The notes under the pieces: model-generated
The model's database searches: none
What the model saw: only the letters and a program-made list of their open reading frames with translations
Told to the model about the DNA's origin: nothing
Shown here: piece by piece, positions 18,115-27,491 of the stretch
Numbering within the stretch: the stretch's first letter is position 1
Layout: each line of letters begins with the position of its first letter
Origin: JBBQED01 sp038320345
GTDB taxonomy: Bacteria; Bacteroidota; Bacteroidia; AKYH767-A; OLB10
Assembly: GCA_038320345.1 (NCBI GenBank)
Contig: JBBQED010000006.1
Span: 124,001 to 188,000 of the forward strand
Direction of reading: 5' to 3'
DNA: 64,000 nucleotides
Translations under genes and position numbers: made by a program

Positions 18115-20223
18115 TTAAGAAATTCTGCTAAAATTCGATTGCTCTTTTTCTCTTTCTGAAAGCTGGTCGTTTAATATCTGATTTTGAGGTAAAAGTAAAT
18201 TTGGATCTTGATGCATGATCTCGATTACTATTCCCCTCGTTTGCTCTAGTAAAAGTACATCTTTAGTAAGATCGGCAATCTGCAAATTCAAGACACCGCT
18301 TTGTTGAGTACCGGCAATATCTCCTGGACCTCTCAGTTTCAAATCCACTTCTGAAATTTTAAATCCATCATTCGTTTCACACATCGTTTTCATCCTCAAA
18401 CGTGCATCATTACTAAGTTTTAAACCGGTCATCAGTACGCAATAACTTTGATCCGCACCACGACCCACTCTACCTCGTAGCTGATGTAATTGTGAAAGAC
18501 CAAAACGCTCCGCACTTTCAATCACCATCACGGAAGCATTGGGAACATTCACTCCAACTTCAATTACTGTAGTGGCCACCATGATATGTGTTTGACCCTC
18601 TTTGAAGCGTTGCATCTCTGCTTCTTTTTCCGCAGGCTTCATTCTTCCATGTACTACGCTTACAAAATATTTTGGCAAGGGAAATTCTCTGCAGATTGAT
18701 TCATAACCATGCATAAGATTGGTGTAATCCAGTTTTTCGCTTTCTTCAATCAAAGGATACACTACATAGATCTGTCTCCCGTTTGCGATTTCTTCTTTCA
18801 TAAAACCAAATACACCTAATCGATTTGATTCATTGCGATGAATGGTTTTAATAGGCTTTCTACCTGGAGGAAGCTCATCAATTACAGAAGTATCTAGATC
18901 TCCATACAAGGTCATCGCGAGTGTCCGCGGAATGGGTGTGGCGGTCATTACTAAAACGTGGGGAACCTCTTCATCCTTTTGCCAAAGTTTACCTCGCTGC
19001 TGAACGCCAAAACGATGCTGCTCATCAATGACTACCAGACCTTGGTTTTTAAATTGCACACGATCTTCAATTAAAGCGTGTGTTCCAATTAGGATCTGCA
19101 GATTTCCATTCGCAAGTTCCTCAAGCAAAAAACGACGATGTGCCGCTTTCGTACTACCCGTAAGCAACCCCACCTTCACATCCATCTCTTGCAACAATTC
19201 AGCAATAGAATGATAGTGCTGAGTTGCTAAAATCTCCGTGGGCGCCATCAGGCTAGCTTGAAATCCATTGTCCAACACCATCAACATACTTAATAGTGCG
19301 ACCACTGTTTTTCCACTCCCAACATCGCCTTGCAATAAACGATTCATCTGATTCCCCGTTCCCATATCCGCACGAATTTCTTTCAGCACTCTCTTTTGTG
19401 CATCGGTCAGACTAAATGGAAGATGGTGGTTATAAAATGTATTAAAGAACTCCCCAATTTTAGTAATTGGTTTTCCGCGGTAGTTCTCTTTACGCAAATT
19501 TTTTGCACGGAGTAATTTTAATTGCAAATAAAAAAGTTCATTAAATTTAAGACGTTTTTCAGCGACGGCTATTTGCGCTTCATTAACCGGAAGATGAATG
19601 CCGATATACGCATCTCTCAACGGCATGAGGTTCGCTTTTTGCAAAACATAATCTGGTAATACTTCAGGGATTCGATGTGGTAATCCTGAGAGCAATGTTT
19701 TCTGTAATTTCAGAATGCCCTTACTATCTAAACTACGTTGCCGACATTTTTCGGTGGTTGTATAAACTCCTGTTAAAGTAGGACCTGTTTGTGCATCTGC
19801 TTTAGCGGCTTCTTCAATTTCAGGATGTGCAATATTAAAGCGTCCATTAAAAATGGTAGGTTTTCCAAATACAATATATTCTATACCAGGTTTGAGATTA
19901 TCCGCCATCCACTTCACTCCCTGAAACCACACCAGATCCATTTGTCCTGAACCATCCGAAAAGATGGCATTCAGTCGGGTGATCCTTTTCGCACCGTGAG
20001 CGGTAATCGATGTTAATTTACCCCGTAACTGAATATAAGGCAAGTCTTCATTCAGCTCATTGACCTTAAAGAATTTAGAACGATCAGTATAGCGGAACGG
20101 AAAATGATGGAGGAGGTCATTGAAAGAATAGATTCCAAGTTCACTTCTCAACACATCGGCACGTGCAGGACCTACCCCTTTCAGGTATTCTACAGAGGTA
20201 TCGAGATAAATTCGCGTTGTCAT
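18115..20223 (-). CDS. recG: ATP-dependent DNA helicase RecG
   Basis: This is a 702-residue protein from ATG 20223. A longer frame reaching 20268 is rejected because the -7 box TAGTTTTG (20235-20242) lies inside it. The N-terminal wedge domain carries an OB fold (about 60-150). The helicase has Walker A LLQGDVGSGKTVVA, DEQH box (VVIDEQHRFGVQQR), motif III VMTATPIPRTLAMTL and motif VI with QLRGRVGRG, plus the C-terminal LRGPGDIAGTQQSG. RecG remodels stalled forks and branched DNA. It converges with ispF, leaving 9 bases between them. Confidence 0.96.
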   Translation of the reverse strand: MTTRIYLDTSVEYLKGVGPARADVLRSELGIYSFNDLLHHFPFRYTDRSKFFKVNELNEDLPYIQLRGKLTSITAHGAKRITRLNAIFSDGSGQMDLVWFQGVKWMADNLKPGIEYIVFGKPTIFNGRFNIAHPEIEEAAKADAQTGPTLTGVYTTTEKCRQRSLDSKGILKLQKTLLSGLPHRIPEVLPDYVLQKANLMPLRDAYIGIHLPVNEAQIAVAEKRLKFNELFYLQLKLLRAKNLRKENYRGKPITKIGEFFNTFYNHHLPFSLTDAQKRVLKEIRADMGTGNQMNRLLQGDVGSGKTVVALLSMLMVLDNGFQASLMAPTEILATQHYHSIAELLQEMDVKVGLLTGSTKAAHRRFLLEELANGNLQILIGTHALIEDRVQFKNQGLVVIDEQHRFGVQQRGKLWQKDEEVPHVLVMTATPIPRTLAMTLYGDLDTSVIDELPPGRKPIKTIHRNESNRLGVFGFMKEEIANGRQIYVVYPLIEESEKLDYTNLMHGYESICREFPLPKYFVSVVHGRMKPAEKEAEMQRFKEGQTHIMVATTVIEVGVNVPNASVMVIESAERFGLSQLHQLRGRVGRGADQSYCVLMTGLKLSNDARLRMKTMCETNDGFKISEVDLKLRGPGDIAGTQQSGVLNLQIADLTKDVLLLEQTRGIVIEIMHQDPNLLLPQNQILNDQLSEREKEQSNFSRIS

Positions 20224-20234
20224 TTTCTTACTTA

Positions 20235-20242
20235 CAAAACTA
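20235..20242 (-). promoter_or_regulatory. recG -7 box TAGTTTTG
   Basis: This perfect TAnnTTTG on the minus strand lies 11 bases before ATG 20223. It decides the recG start. Confidence 0.6.
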
Positions 20243-20266
20243 ACCAAATCAAATAGGATAAAAAGC

Positions 20267-20301
20267 AAAAATCCCGCTCCGGTGCACCGAAGCGGGATTT
20301 T
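20267..20301 (-). terminator. Terminator after the cold-shock gene
   Basis: AAAATCCCGCT pairs with AGCGGGATTTT around an inner palindrome (CGGTGCACCG). On the minus strand it is T-rich at its end. It stops the cold-shock transcript before the recG promoter. Confidence 0.8.
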
Positions 20302-20322
20302 AAACGTCTTTAAAGAACAATA

Positions 20323-20520
20323 CTATTCTTGCACTTTTTTTACGTTCACTGCATTGTGCCCTTTACGGCCTTCAATTTCCTCATAGCTAACGTGATCGTT
20401 TTCACGTATCTTGTCTATAAGACCACTGTGGTGAACGAAGATCTCTTTGCTTGACTCGTCCTCAATAATAAAACCGAAACCCTTGGCTTCATTGAAGAAT
20501 TTTACTTTGCCTGTTTTCAT
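20323..20520 (-). CDS. Cold-shock domain protein
   Basis: This 65-residue protein is a single cold-shock domain: TGKVKFFNEAKGFGFI (RNP1-like KGFGFI), then EIFVHHSGL (RNP2, FVHH) and the closing HNAVNVKKVQE. It should bind single-stranded nucleic acid and act as an RNA chaperone in the cytoplasm. It is monocistronic, with a promoter box at 20552-20559 and its own terminator. Confidence 0.95.
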   Translation of the reverse strand: MKTGKVKFFNEAKGFGFIIEDESSKEIFVHHSGLIDKIRENDHVSYEEIEGRKGHNAVNVKKVQE

Positions 20521-20551
20521 TGAAATTGAAATTAATGGATGAATGATGATC

Positions 20552-20559
20552 CAAATTTA
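20552..20559 (-). promoter_or_regulatory. Cold-shock gene -7 box TAAATTTG
   Basis: This perfect TAnnTTTG on the minus strand lies 31 bases before the ATG. Confidence 0.55.
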
Positions 20560-20616
20560 AGGAATATTCAATTTAAAGGCATTTTAGAATAAATTTTTTT
20601 AGGTCACCTTCCGACC

Positions 20617-20624
20617 TACCTTTG
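20617..20624 (+). promoter_or_regulatory. Adenine deaminase -7 box TACCTTTG
   Basis: This perfect TAnnTTTG overlaps the TTG at 20622 that would otherwise serve as a start. The true start is therefore ATG 20640. Confidence 0.6.
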
Positions 20625-20639
20625 CAACAAACAACCAGT

Positions 20640-22271
20640 ATGGGCGCAATTACAAAAATTTCAGGGAATATTGTCGATATTCTTCAGCGCAGGATTTTTA
20701 GCGGAACAGTTGAAATTCAAGAGGGAAAAATCAAAAAGATAACTCCTGAAGAGACAACTTCGCAGCAATATATCATGCCCGGATTTATCGATGCTCATAT
20801 TCATATTGAAAGCTCCATGTTGGTGCCCTATGAGTTTGCGAGGGTTGCACTTTGCCATGGAACGGTAGCTACCATCAGCGATCCTCATGAAATCGCCAAC
20901 GTATTGGGGCTAGAAGGGGTCTATTATATGCTTGAGAATGCCAGAGATGCTCGTTTGAAATTTCATTTTGGAGCTCCTTCTTGTGTACCTGCAACAACTT
21001 TTGAAACATCAGGTGCAATACTTAATCCTGAAGCAGTTGAAGAACTCTTAATTCGTGATGATATTTATTATCTGAGCGAGATGATGAATTACCCAGGAGT
21101 TATTTTTAAAGATCCCGATGTTTTAAAAAAGATCAGTATTGCTAAAAATCTTGACAAACCAATAGATGGTCATGCTCCTGGATTACGAGGGGAACAAGTT
21201 GAAACTTATATTGCCGCAGGAATCACTACCGATCATGAATGTTTTACCTTAGAAGAAGCATTAGAAAAAATAAGTCATGGGATGAAAATTCTTATCCGTG
21301 AAGGTTCAGCAGCGCGGAATTATGAAGTATTGCACTCACTGCTAAAAAGTCATCCTGCAAGTTGCATGTTTTGCAGTGATGATAAACATCCCGATGAATT
21401 ATTACTAGGACATATCAATCAGCTTGTAAAAAGATCCGTTAAACTCGGCTATGATTTATTTGATGTTTTAGAGGCGGCCTGTATTCATCCGATCACACAT
21501 TATAAAATGCGGTCTGGAATGCTAAGAATTAATGATGCTGCAGATTTTATAATTGTAGATGATCTTGAAAATTTTAATGTCAGGAAGACTTTTATCGATG
21601 GAGAATTGGTGGCTGAGAACGGTCATTGCATCCTTCCTGCTAAAAAGCATACACTTGCCAATAATTTTTCTGTACAAGCAAAGAAAGAAGAGGATTTTCG
21701 GGTGAAAGCTACTGGCGCGCACCTCCGAATTATTGAAGTAAGGGATGGACAATTGATCACTGGAGAACTACATGAACCGGCACACATCCAAGGTGAGTTT
21801 GCTATTGCTGATCAGGAACGTGATCTGCTAAAAATTGTAGTCGTAAATCGTTATCAGGATCTTCAACCCGCCATTGCTTTCATTAAAAACTTTGGATTGA
21901 AAAACGGGGCTATTGCTTCAAGTGTTGCGCATGATTCACATAATATTATTTGTGTGGGCACTGATGATGCTTCAATCTGCAGGGCTGTAAACCTTATCAT
22001 CAAAAATACAGGAGGATTAAGTCTTGTTAATGGCGAAGAAGAACTTTCCATCGCATTACCAGTTGCAGGATTGATGAGTGATCAGGATTGTGAAACTATC
22101 GGTAATGCCTATGCTAAAATCGACCGTAAAGCAAAAGAAATGGGATCTACACTTAGAGCACCTTATATGTCGCTTTCCTTTATGGCATTGCTTGTGATTC
22201 CACAACTGAAACTAAGTGATAAAGGATTATTTGATGGAAAAGAATTTAAATTCTCTTCTGTCTTTTTGTGA
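20640..22271 (+). CDS. ade: Adenine deaminase
   Basis: This 543-residue protein is an amidohydrolase with metal-binding PGFIDAHIHIESSM, the family-specific CHGTVATISDPHEIANV, GHAPGLRGEQVETYIAAGI, TDHE and SDDKHPDELL motifs, and a C-terminal domain ending AIALPVAGLMS-like (SIALPVAGLMSDQD). It deaminates adenine to hypoxanthine in purine salvage, with Mn or Fe at the active site, in the cytosol. The start is set by the promoter box at 20617-20624. It stands alone and converges with the T9SS type B protein gene. Confidence 0.93.
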   Translation: MGAITKISGNIVDILQRRIFSGTVEIQEGKIKKITPEETTSQQYIMPGFIDAHIHIESSMLVPYEFARVALCHGTVATISDPHEIANVLGLEGVYYMLENARDARLKFHFGAPSCVPATTFETSGAILNPEAVEELLIRDDIYYLSEMMNYPGVIFKDPDVLKKISIAKNLDKPIDGHAPGLRGEQVETYIAAGITTDHECFTLEEALEKISHGMKILIREGSAARNYEVLHSLLKSHPASCMFCSDDKHPDELLLGHINQLVKRSVKLGYDLFDVLEAACIHPITHYKMRSGMLRINDAADFIIVDDLENFNVRKTFIDGELVAENGHCILPAKKHTLANNFSVQAKKEEDFRVKATGAHLRIIEVRDGQLITGELHEPAHIQGEFAIADQERDLLKIVVVNRYQDLQPAIAFIKNFGLKNGAIASSVAHDSHNIICVGTDDASICRAVNLIIKNTGGLSLVNGEEELSIALPVAGLMSDQDCETIGNAYAKIDRKAKEMGSTLRAPYMSLSFMALLVIPQLKLSDKGLFDGKEFKFSSVFL

Positions 22272-22284
22272 TCTACGCTTATTT

Positions 22285-24324
22285 TTATCGGAGTAACGTA
22301 ATCGTTCCCTGCTGGGTTATCGAGATATTACTTCCATTAACTATTCGAGCAATATAACGATAAATACCTGCGCTTGCATCCCTCCCATCCCAATATTTTT
22401 CGGGAGTATTTGTATCAAATATCAGTGCTCCAAAGCGATTAAAAATTTTAAAGGAAAACGACTGATAATCGAAAGCACTTATCCGTAATACATCATTCAA
22501 ACCATCATCATCCGGAGAAAAAGCAGATGGAACATACATTAGCACTGGACATTTTTCCACAATGCTAAAACTCATTTTCGCAGAACAGGAATTTACATCG
22601 GTAACGATTAGCTCATAATTTCCTAGCTTGTGGATTTGCACTACTTCATTGGTATCTTTTATAGGCAACCAGTAATAGTGTGCGGCAGGTGATGCTGTAA
22701 GTAATGGAAACTGTTCAAGTATCCCACAAAGATCACCACTGAAATTAATAGCAGGTGTAGGAACTTCAAGTCCATCAATTCTTAGATCCGCGGTAGAACT
22801 ACAACCATTTTCATTTACTTGAACTGTGTATTGATGATTTGACGTTGCAGAGATAGAGGAAGTGGTTTCACCTGTCGACCATAAATACGAATCATAGGGC
22901 CCTCCCGCACTTAACACTATTGTATCATTATTGCAAATCGCAGTATCGGTACCAAGGTCAATTAAGGGCACTGATTTTACGAGAATTGAATCAAAGAGCG
23001 TATCATTATAACATGGATAATGTACTATCATCTCAACTGGATATGTACCAGCTTGGTTGTAGTGATGATAAAATAAATGAGACAGCGGTTGCGTCTGACT
23101 AAAATTATCTCCGGTATGCCAAGTTACATTCAGTGGCAATTCCGGAAGAACATCTACATAAAAAGTTGCGACTTCTCCTTCACAAATTTCTTGTGCTGAG
23201 AATTCATATACCTTATCGAAATTAGATTGCACAAAATTTGGAAGACCGTTATAACAAGATGCACCATCTAGAAAAACTGCATTTCGGTTAAAACCACAGG
23301 AGGTGCCTTTGCTACTAGGATTTTGAATTTTACCAATGTAAGAACTAACGGCAACTGCCACATAAATAGCTCCATCAGGACCATACTGCAACTGACCAAA
23401 AGTACCGCTATAGAGTGAATCAAGCACCACTAAATTACAATTACCTGTACCTAAAGAATCATACAAATCCAGTTGATATAGTCGTGGCAACAAATTCGTT
23501 GAAACGTACAAGAATTTTTCATCCTGCGAGAATGTAATTCCGAACGGATAATAAATCCCGCAATTACTATACTGCTGATTTAAAGTAACTATACCACTTT
23601 GCTTATCGAAATTAAATGTTTCAATTAGATCTAACACAGGCACTGTAAGCGAAATCTTTTTTCCGGTCAGAGAAAACCGCATCTGTCCATCTTTAGCAAA
23701 AGCTCCTGAATGAGAAGCGCCACAATTACTATTTACTGGAACAGTGTCTACTCCATTCTGAGTGATTCGAAACGCGGAGAATTCATTGGAGTTATACTCA
23801 TGGGTGAGCAACCAGAAATCAGAACCGTTCTGTTGTAATGTTGCCGTCAATTTATTACACCTATTTTTCTGCAGCAGATTATTCTTAGAAGTGACAATCG
23901 CAATACCGGAAGTACGGTCAATTAATGCATACTTCAACTGAATAGAATCTGCTTTTTCTTGCAAGTAAAAAAGAAAACAATGAAGTGGATATCCTGGAAA
24001 GGGAATAAAAATACATTCGCTGGAGTTTGCTATTCCTAATACACTCAAATCACCGTTCTGAATCATTTGTTGCGCATCATCGAAGATGGTATCTCCATTA
24101 CTATAATATAAAAGATTCCCACTGCAATCGCTGATGGTAGAAGTACCAAAAATGGAACGCATATTATTGGGAGATGAAAGAGGTGAAGATCGCTGATCGA
24201 ATTGCAAGGATGCGTGATTTCCAAACGACCATCTTTCACGTATCTGTTGAGCAATTGTCCCCGAAAAAAAAAGACAAAAGACAGGTATCAGCACCGATTT
24301 TAAGATGTGATACCCGTCTTTCAT
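22285..24324 (-). CDS. Secreted protein with T9SS type B (CHU_C / gliding-associated) C-terminal domain
   Basis: This 679-residue protein has a signal peptide (VLIPVFCLFFSGTIAQQ), a long N-terminal region with repeat-like beta strands (WSFGNHASLQF, FLYVSTNLLPRLYQLDLYD), a PKD/Ig-like part (about 370-520, with LSAGGPYDSYLWSTGETT) and the C-terminal signature VPSAFSPDDDGLNDVLRI...FKIFNRFGALIFDT...WDGRDASAGIYRYIARI. That end is the type B T9SS sorting domain, so the protein should be exported through PorV-type T9SS. It lies 73 bases downstream of the type A gene, in the same direction, and is probably in one transcript with it. The substrate or target is unknown. Confidence 0.9.
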   Translation of the reverse strand: MKDGYHILKSVLIPVFCLFFSGTIAQQIRERWSFGNHASLQFDQRSSPLSSPNNMRSIFGTSTISDCSGNLLYYSNGDTIFDDAQQMIQNGDLSVLGIANSSECIFIPFPGYPLHCFLFYLQEKADSIQLKYALIDRTSGIAIVTSKNNLLQKNRCNKLTATLQQNGSDFWLLTHEYNSNEFSAFRITQNGVDTVPVNSNCGASHSGAFAKDGQMRFSLTGKKISLTVPVLDLIETFNFDKQSGIVTLNQQYSNCGIYYPFGITFSQDEKFLYVSTNLLPRLYQLDLYDSLGTGNCNLVVLDSLYSGTFGQLQYGPDGAIYVAVAVSSYIGKIQNPSSKGTSCGFNRNAVFLDGASCYNGLPNFVQSNFDKVYEFSAQEICEGEVATFYVDVLPELPLNVTWHTGDNFSQTQPLSHLFYHHYNQAGTYPVEMIVHYPCYNDTLFDSILVKSVPLIDLGTDTAICNNDTIVLSAGGPYDSYLWSTGETTSSISATSNHQYTVQVNENGCSSTADLRIDGLEVPTPAINFSGDLCGILEQFPLLTASPAAHYYWLPIKDTNEVVQIHKLGNYELIVTDVNSCSAKMSFSIVEKCPVLMYVPSAFSPDDDGLNDVLRISAFDYQSFSFKIFNRFGALIFDTNTPEKYWDGRDASAGIYRYIARIVNGSNISITQQGTITLLR

Positions 24325-24397
24325 TGGGTTAAGTTAGTAAATAATTAATTCAAGTCAAAATGTTCAAGATCAACAAAAGATTTTCTCTGTGCTGATA

Positions 24398-25981
24398 TTA
24401 TTGTTTCATGATTCTCTGTGTTAACACACCTTCTGAAGATGTAATTTTGACAAAGTATACTCCTGAAGTTAACGAGGCAAGATCGAGTTTAGCATTTCCT
24501 TTCATTTGCGTTTTATTCATGACTAGCTTTCCATCCACGCTCAAAATTTCTAATTGATAAGATCCAGATAATTCCTGATCGAAAGTAATATTCAATTCGT
24601 TATCCACAAGAGTTGGTGAAAGATGAATCGTAGTAGGCGAATTTGCTGGAGCTTGAGTGAGTGAAGTAAGGGTACCATTCAAATAACGAGCACCGATATC
24701 ATCTGCATAGTTCTGTAAAACATTCACTGCACCTAGGGGACCAGCGGCGAAACCAGTGATATAAGCAACATCCATATCAAAATGACCTCCTGCAACTAAG
24801 TTCAGAGGCCCTATTGAACCATTCATTCGTACATCACTAGGACTCAATCCCGCTCCGGGCATCGACCAATCCTGTCCTGGAAATGCTGTATCTGTTGTAC
24901 CGGAAAACATATAAGATGATGGAGTATTTGTACCACCAATTCCAGCACCTCTTCCATCGCCACCAAAAGTTAGCGGCAAGCCATCCAGCCATTCGCCTTT
25001 ACAATAACTATAGAAACCCGATCCTGAAGGATTTCCATAGGGAACATTATTTATATTTTGGTAGTAAATACTATTGGAGAGCGTTGGAGATAAAAACTTA
25101 ACCCCTTGCGCAGGATCATAGACTTGAGGAACACTATTGTATACGTACACCATATTTCTGCCCACATCAGTTCCCACGTAATCATCAGCAAAATTACCAA
25201 GATCAAAATCAGTAAACAAACTCACATACACATCATGATAATCGATTCCTGAATAATTTGCAATTTGGTAATTGAAGAAGATAGAATTATTGAGTGCAGG
25301 ATCATTGGGACGATCAAATGCATACGCCATCCCATGAATTTCAATACCTAGAGATGGAATATTAAATGGTGATGGAGCATAGTTATCATTACAGATAAAA
25401 TAAATTGCCTGATCCCCTAAAATAGAAGGAAATTCACCGAGTGCTGGTTCATAAATTCCATTTGCATTACTATCAAAAAAAGGAGCTAATACAGGATTGA
25501 AATTACTTCCAGCAGGAGCATTTCCAGGCCATGTAGAAATTGAAGCGGGCATGATATACATCAAATCATTCCAATGTGCAATATGATAATCGATGTCTGC
25601 TTTATTTACTTTCCAAATCGAATTCCATACAACAGGATCCGCTGATGTTCCATTCACGGTATCCAGAGGTCCGGGATAATAACCTACTTCACCATTCTGA
25701 TTATAAGTTTGTGCAGCCATGTGCAGATTTCCTTGAGGATCTAAGCCGCCAATCCATAAGGAACCTGTATATATGGACATGTTTCCTGTACCTTTCGGTA
25801 CTTCGTAGGTCGGACTTTGAGTTACGGGATCCCAAAAATGCGAGAGTTCATTATTGATCCTCGCATTCACATTATTGATATCCAAATTCGCTCCGGTATA
25901 AATCAATTGAGCGGAGGTAACTGCAGGCAGAAAGATCACTGCTAGGACAAACAATTTCATCAAAAGTAGAGTCTGTTTCAT
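24398..25981 (-). CDS. Secreted protein with T9SS type A sorting domain
   Basis: This 527-residue protein has a signal peptide (LFVLAVIFLPAVTSAQ) and a mature N-terminus of a recurring Bacteroidota family (ANLDINNVNARINN, FWDP, SIYTGSLWIGGLDPQGNL). It closes with the type A domain: about 75 residues with LSPTLVDNELNITF, YQLEILSVDGKLV, SGVYFVKITSSEGVLTQRIMKQ. It is predicted to be exported by T9SS, cleaved and LPS-anchored by PorU. Function of the main domain is not known; it may bind or display surface material. Its promoter region carries the GGCAACG-N18-TCTTATCT element shared with the sigma gene. Confidence 0.9.
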   Translation of the reverse strand: MKQTLLLMKLFVLAVIFLPAVTSAQLIYTGANLDINNVNARINNELSHFWDPVTQSPTYEVPKGTGNMSIYTGSLWIGGLDPQGNLHMAAQTYNQNGEVGYYPGPLDTVNGTSADPVVWNSIWKVNKADIDYHIAHWNDLMYIMPASISTWPGNAPAGSNFNPVLAPFFDSNANGIYEPALGEFPSILGDQAIYFICNDNYAPSPFNIPSLGIEIHGMAYAFDRPNDPALNNSIFFNYQIANYSGIDYHDVYVSLFTDFDLGNFADDYVGTDVGRNMVYVYNSVPQVYDPAQGVKFLSPTLSNSIYYQNINNVPYGNPSGSGFYSYCKGEWLDGLPLTFGGDGRGAGIGGTNTPSSYMFSGTTDTAFPGQDWSMPGAGLSPSDVRMNGSIGPLNLVAGGHFDMDVAYITGFAAGPLGAVNVLQNYADDIGARYLNGTLTSLTQAPANSPTTIHLSPTLVDNELNITFDQELSGSYQLEILSVDGKLVMNKTQMKGNAKLDLASLTSGVYFVKITSSEGVLTQRIMKQ

Positions 25982-26007
25982 AAGATTAATTTTTTAGAGG
26001 TGTTTAC

Positions 26008-26040
26008 AGATAAGAGCCCTTCTGCACTGTTTTCGTTGCC
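26008..26040 (-). promoter_or_regulatory. Candidate ECF promoter A (GGCAACG-N18-TCTTATCT)
   Basis: On the minus strand GGCAACG (26034-26040) is followed after exactly 18 bases by TCTTATCT (26008-26015), 26 bases before the type A gene ATG. The same two boxes with the same spacing lie before the sigma gene. The AAC in the upstream box fits the known preference of ECF sigma factors for AAC-containing -35 elements. It is distinct from the housekeeping TAnnTTTG form. Confidence 0.65.
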
Positions 26041-26048
26041 TCGTATTT

Positions 26049-27491
26049 TTATTTTTTATTGAAATTAATACGCACACCTGCTTTTAGACCAGTATAACGG
26101 TGACGGATATCCGGAATAGATTCAGCAGTAGTAGAGGATCCCAGTGCCTGCTGATAATAAGTCTGCAAGAAGATATCAAACATACCCGATAATTTTCTAA
26201 CTACACTTAACGAAATCGTAGCATCTAATCGATTAGTAGTTTTGAAGATGGGCAGTAGAGGTTCGATAAAACTTTTTTCATCAGTGCTCAATTCAGAATA
26301 ATTGATAGATTGCTTTTGAGAAAATGTGTACATCAGCCCTGCACTTCCTTCGAAGATCCAATTTTTCTGAACCAAACTATATCCTATTGTTACTGGAAGT
26401 TGCATTTTTGATTCAGCAATACTAACTGGCACATTTGCTTTGATTATTTCGTTCACTTCAGTGGAATCATAAATGGTTAAAGGAACGGGAGGATCAAAAG
26501 GGGAAAGAATGAATCCAGTGATAGAATCCACCTGCCAGAAAAAACGCTCGAGGTAAAATTTATAATTAAGCACATAGGAACTTTTTGCCATTTGCCATCC
26601 CCCTGTAACAAACAGATGCTCATTTAAAGGATAGCGAAACGATATTCCATACCCATAATTCCTATTGATACTACCTCGGTTCAATTTGATGTCAACGCTA
26701 TCACTACTAGCAGAAAATTGGGTTAAATCATAGGGTACTATTCCATATAGATCTATGGCAAGAGGTAAAACTCCAGAAGAAGTAGAAGGGGAAAGACCTG
26801 GCAAAGAATCTAAAAAAATTCTTGATTGTGGAAATTCATTCCTTTGTGATTCCTCCAATGAAATCAATTTTAATTCACAAAGCTTCATCAGAGCTGGATT
26901 CCGATTCTCCTCTAAAGCAATTTCATTAGTTACAGCGGCAGAAAATATTTTCGTAGATAGCGCATCTGAAACAATACTTGAAGTAACTCTTTTCTTTTTC
27001 TGTGATGAGGTTAAAAGTGCTTTCTTTTTACGCATCAGATTTTGTTGATGAATCTGTGTTGGGGAATTTATATTATGTTGTAATCGCCTTCCAGAATTGC
27101 TTTGAGTTAGAACATTTTTTTCATTGTTTTTACTTGAATCTGCATGAGGAGTATGTTGCTTTTTAATTAGTGGTGATCCTTCAGTGTTACTGCTAACTTT
27201 AGTATTTTCATTCTGCTGAATTTCTTTCGGATTTTGGCTACTTGAATTTAATGATTGGTCTACATAAGTATAGTTATTAGCTGCAATCACTTCTGGATTA
27301 TTGATTAAAAGATATCCAGCAAAAAGTAATGCCAGCAAGAGATCAGAAAATAAAAATCCCCTCAACCAATTCCGACCTGTATCATTGAGGCCTTCATTCA
27401 CCTGTTCCCAAGTGAGGGCCGACTCTTCTCCTGCATCCTGAAGTTTCCTTCGGATACGATCATCGAAATGTTCTTCCTGATTCATTTTCAT
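26049..27491 (-). CDS. Anti-sigma-like protein: cytoplasmic segment, one membrane helix, linker and barrel-like C-terminus
   Basis: This protein has 480 residues. It starts with an acidic, charged cytoplasmic segment (about 1-43; HFDDRIRRKLQDAGEESALTW), then one hydrophobic helix (about 46-64) and a long Ser/Asn/Gln/Lys-rich linker (about 75-180). The C-terminal half (about 245-480) alternates polar and aromatic residues like an outer-membrane beta-barrel (YGYGISFRYPLNEHLFVTGGW, KNWIFEGSAGLMYTF, a closing TGLKAGVRINFNKK). It is translationally coupled to the ECF sigma gene (ATGA overlap 27488-27491), the usual position for an anti-sigma factor. I infer it inhibits the sigma factor and relays an envelope signal. 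No classic zinc-binding anti-sigma motif is visible. Confidence 0.7.
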   Translation of the reverse strand: MKMNQEEHFDDRIRRKLQDAGEESALTWEQVNEGLNDTGRNWLRGFLFSDLLLALLFAGYLLINNPEVIAANNYTYVDQSLNSSSQNPKEIQQNENTKVSSNTEGSPLIKKQHTPHADSSKNNEKNVLTQSNSGRRLQHNINSPTQIHQQNLMRKKKALLTSSQKKKRVTSSIVSDALSTKIFSAAVTNEIALEENRNPALMKLCELKLISLEESQRNEFPQSRIFLDSLPGLSPSTSSGVLPLAIDLYGIVPYDLTQFSASSDSVDIKLNRGSINRNYGYGISFRYPLNEHLFVTGGWQMAKSSYVLNYKFYLERFFWQVDSITGFILSPFDPPVPLTIYDSTEVNEIIKANVPVSIAESKMQLPVTIGYSLVQKNWIFEGSAGLMYTFSQKQSINYSELSTDEKSFIEPLLPIFKTTNRLDATISLSVVRKLSGMFDIFLQTYYQQALGSSTTAESIPDIRHRYTGLKAGVRINFNKK

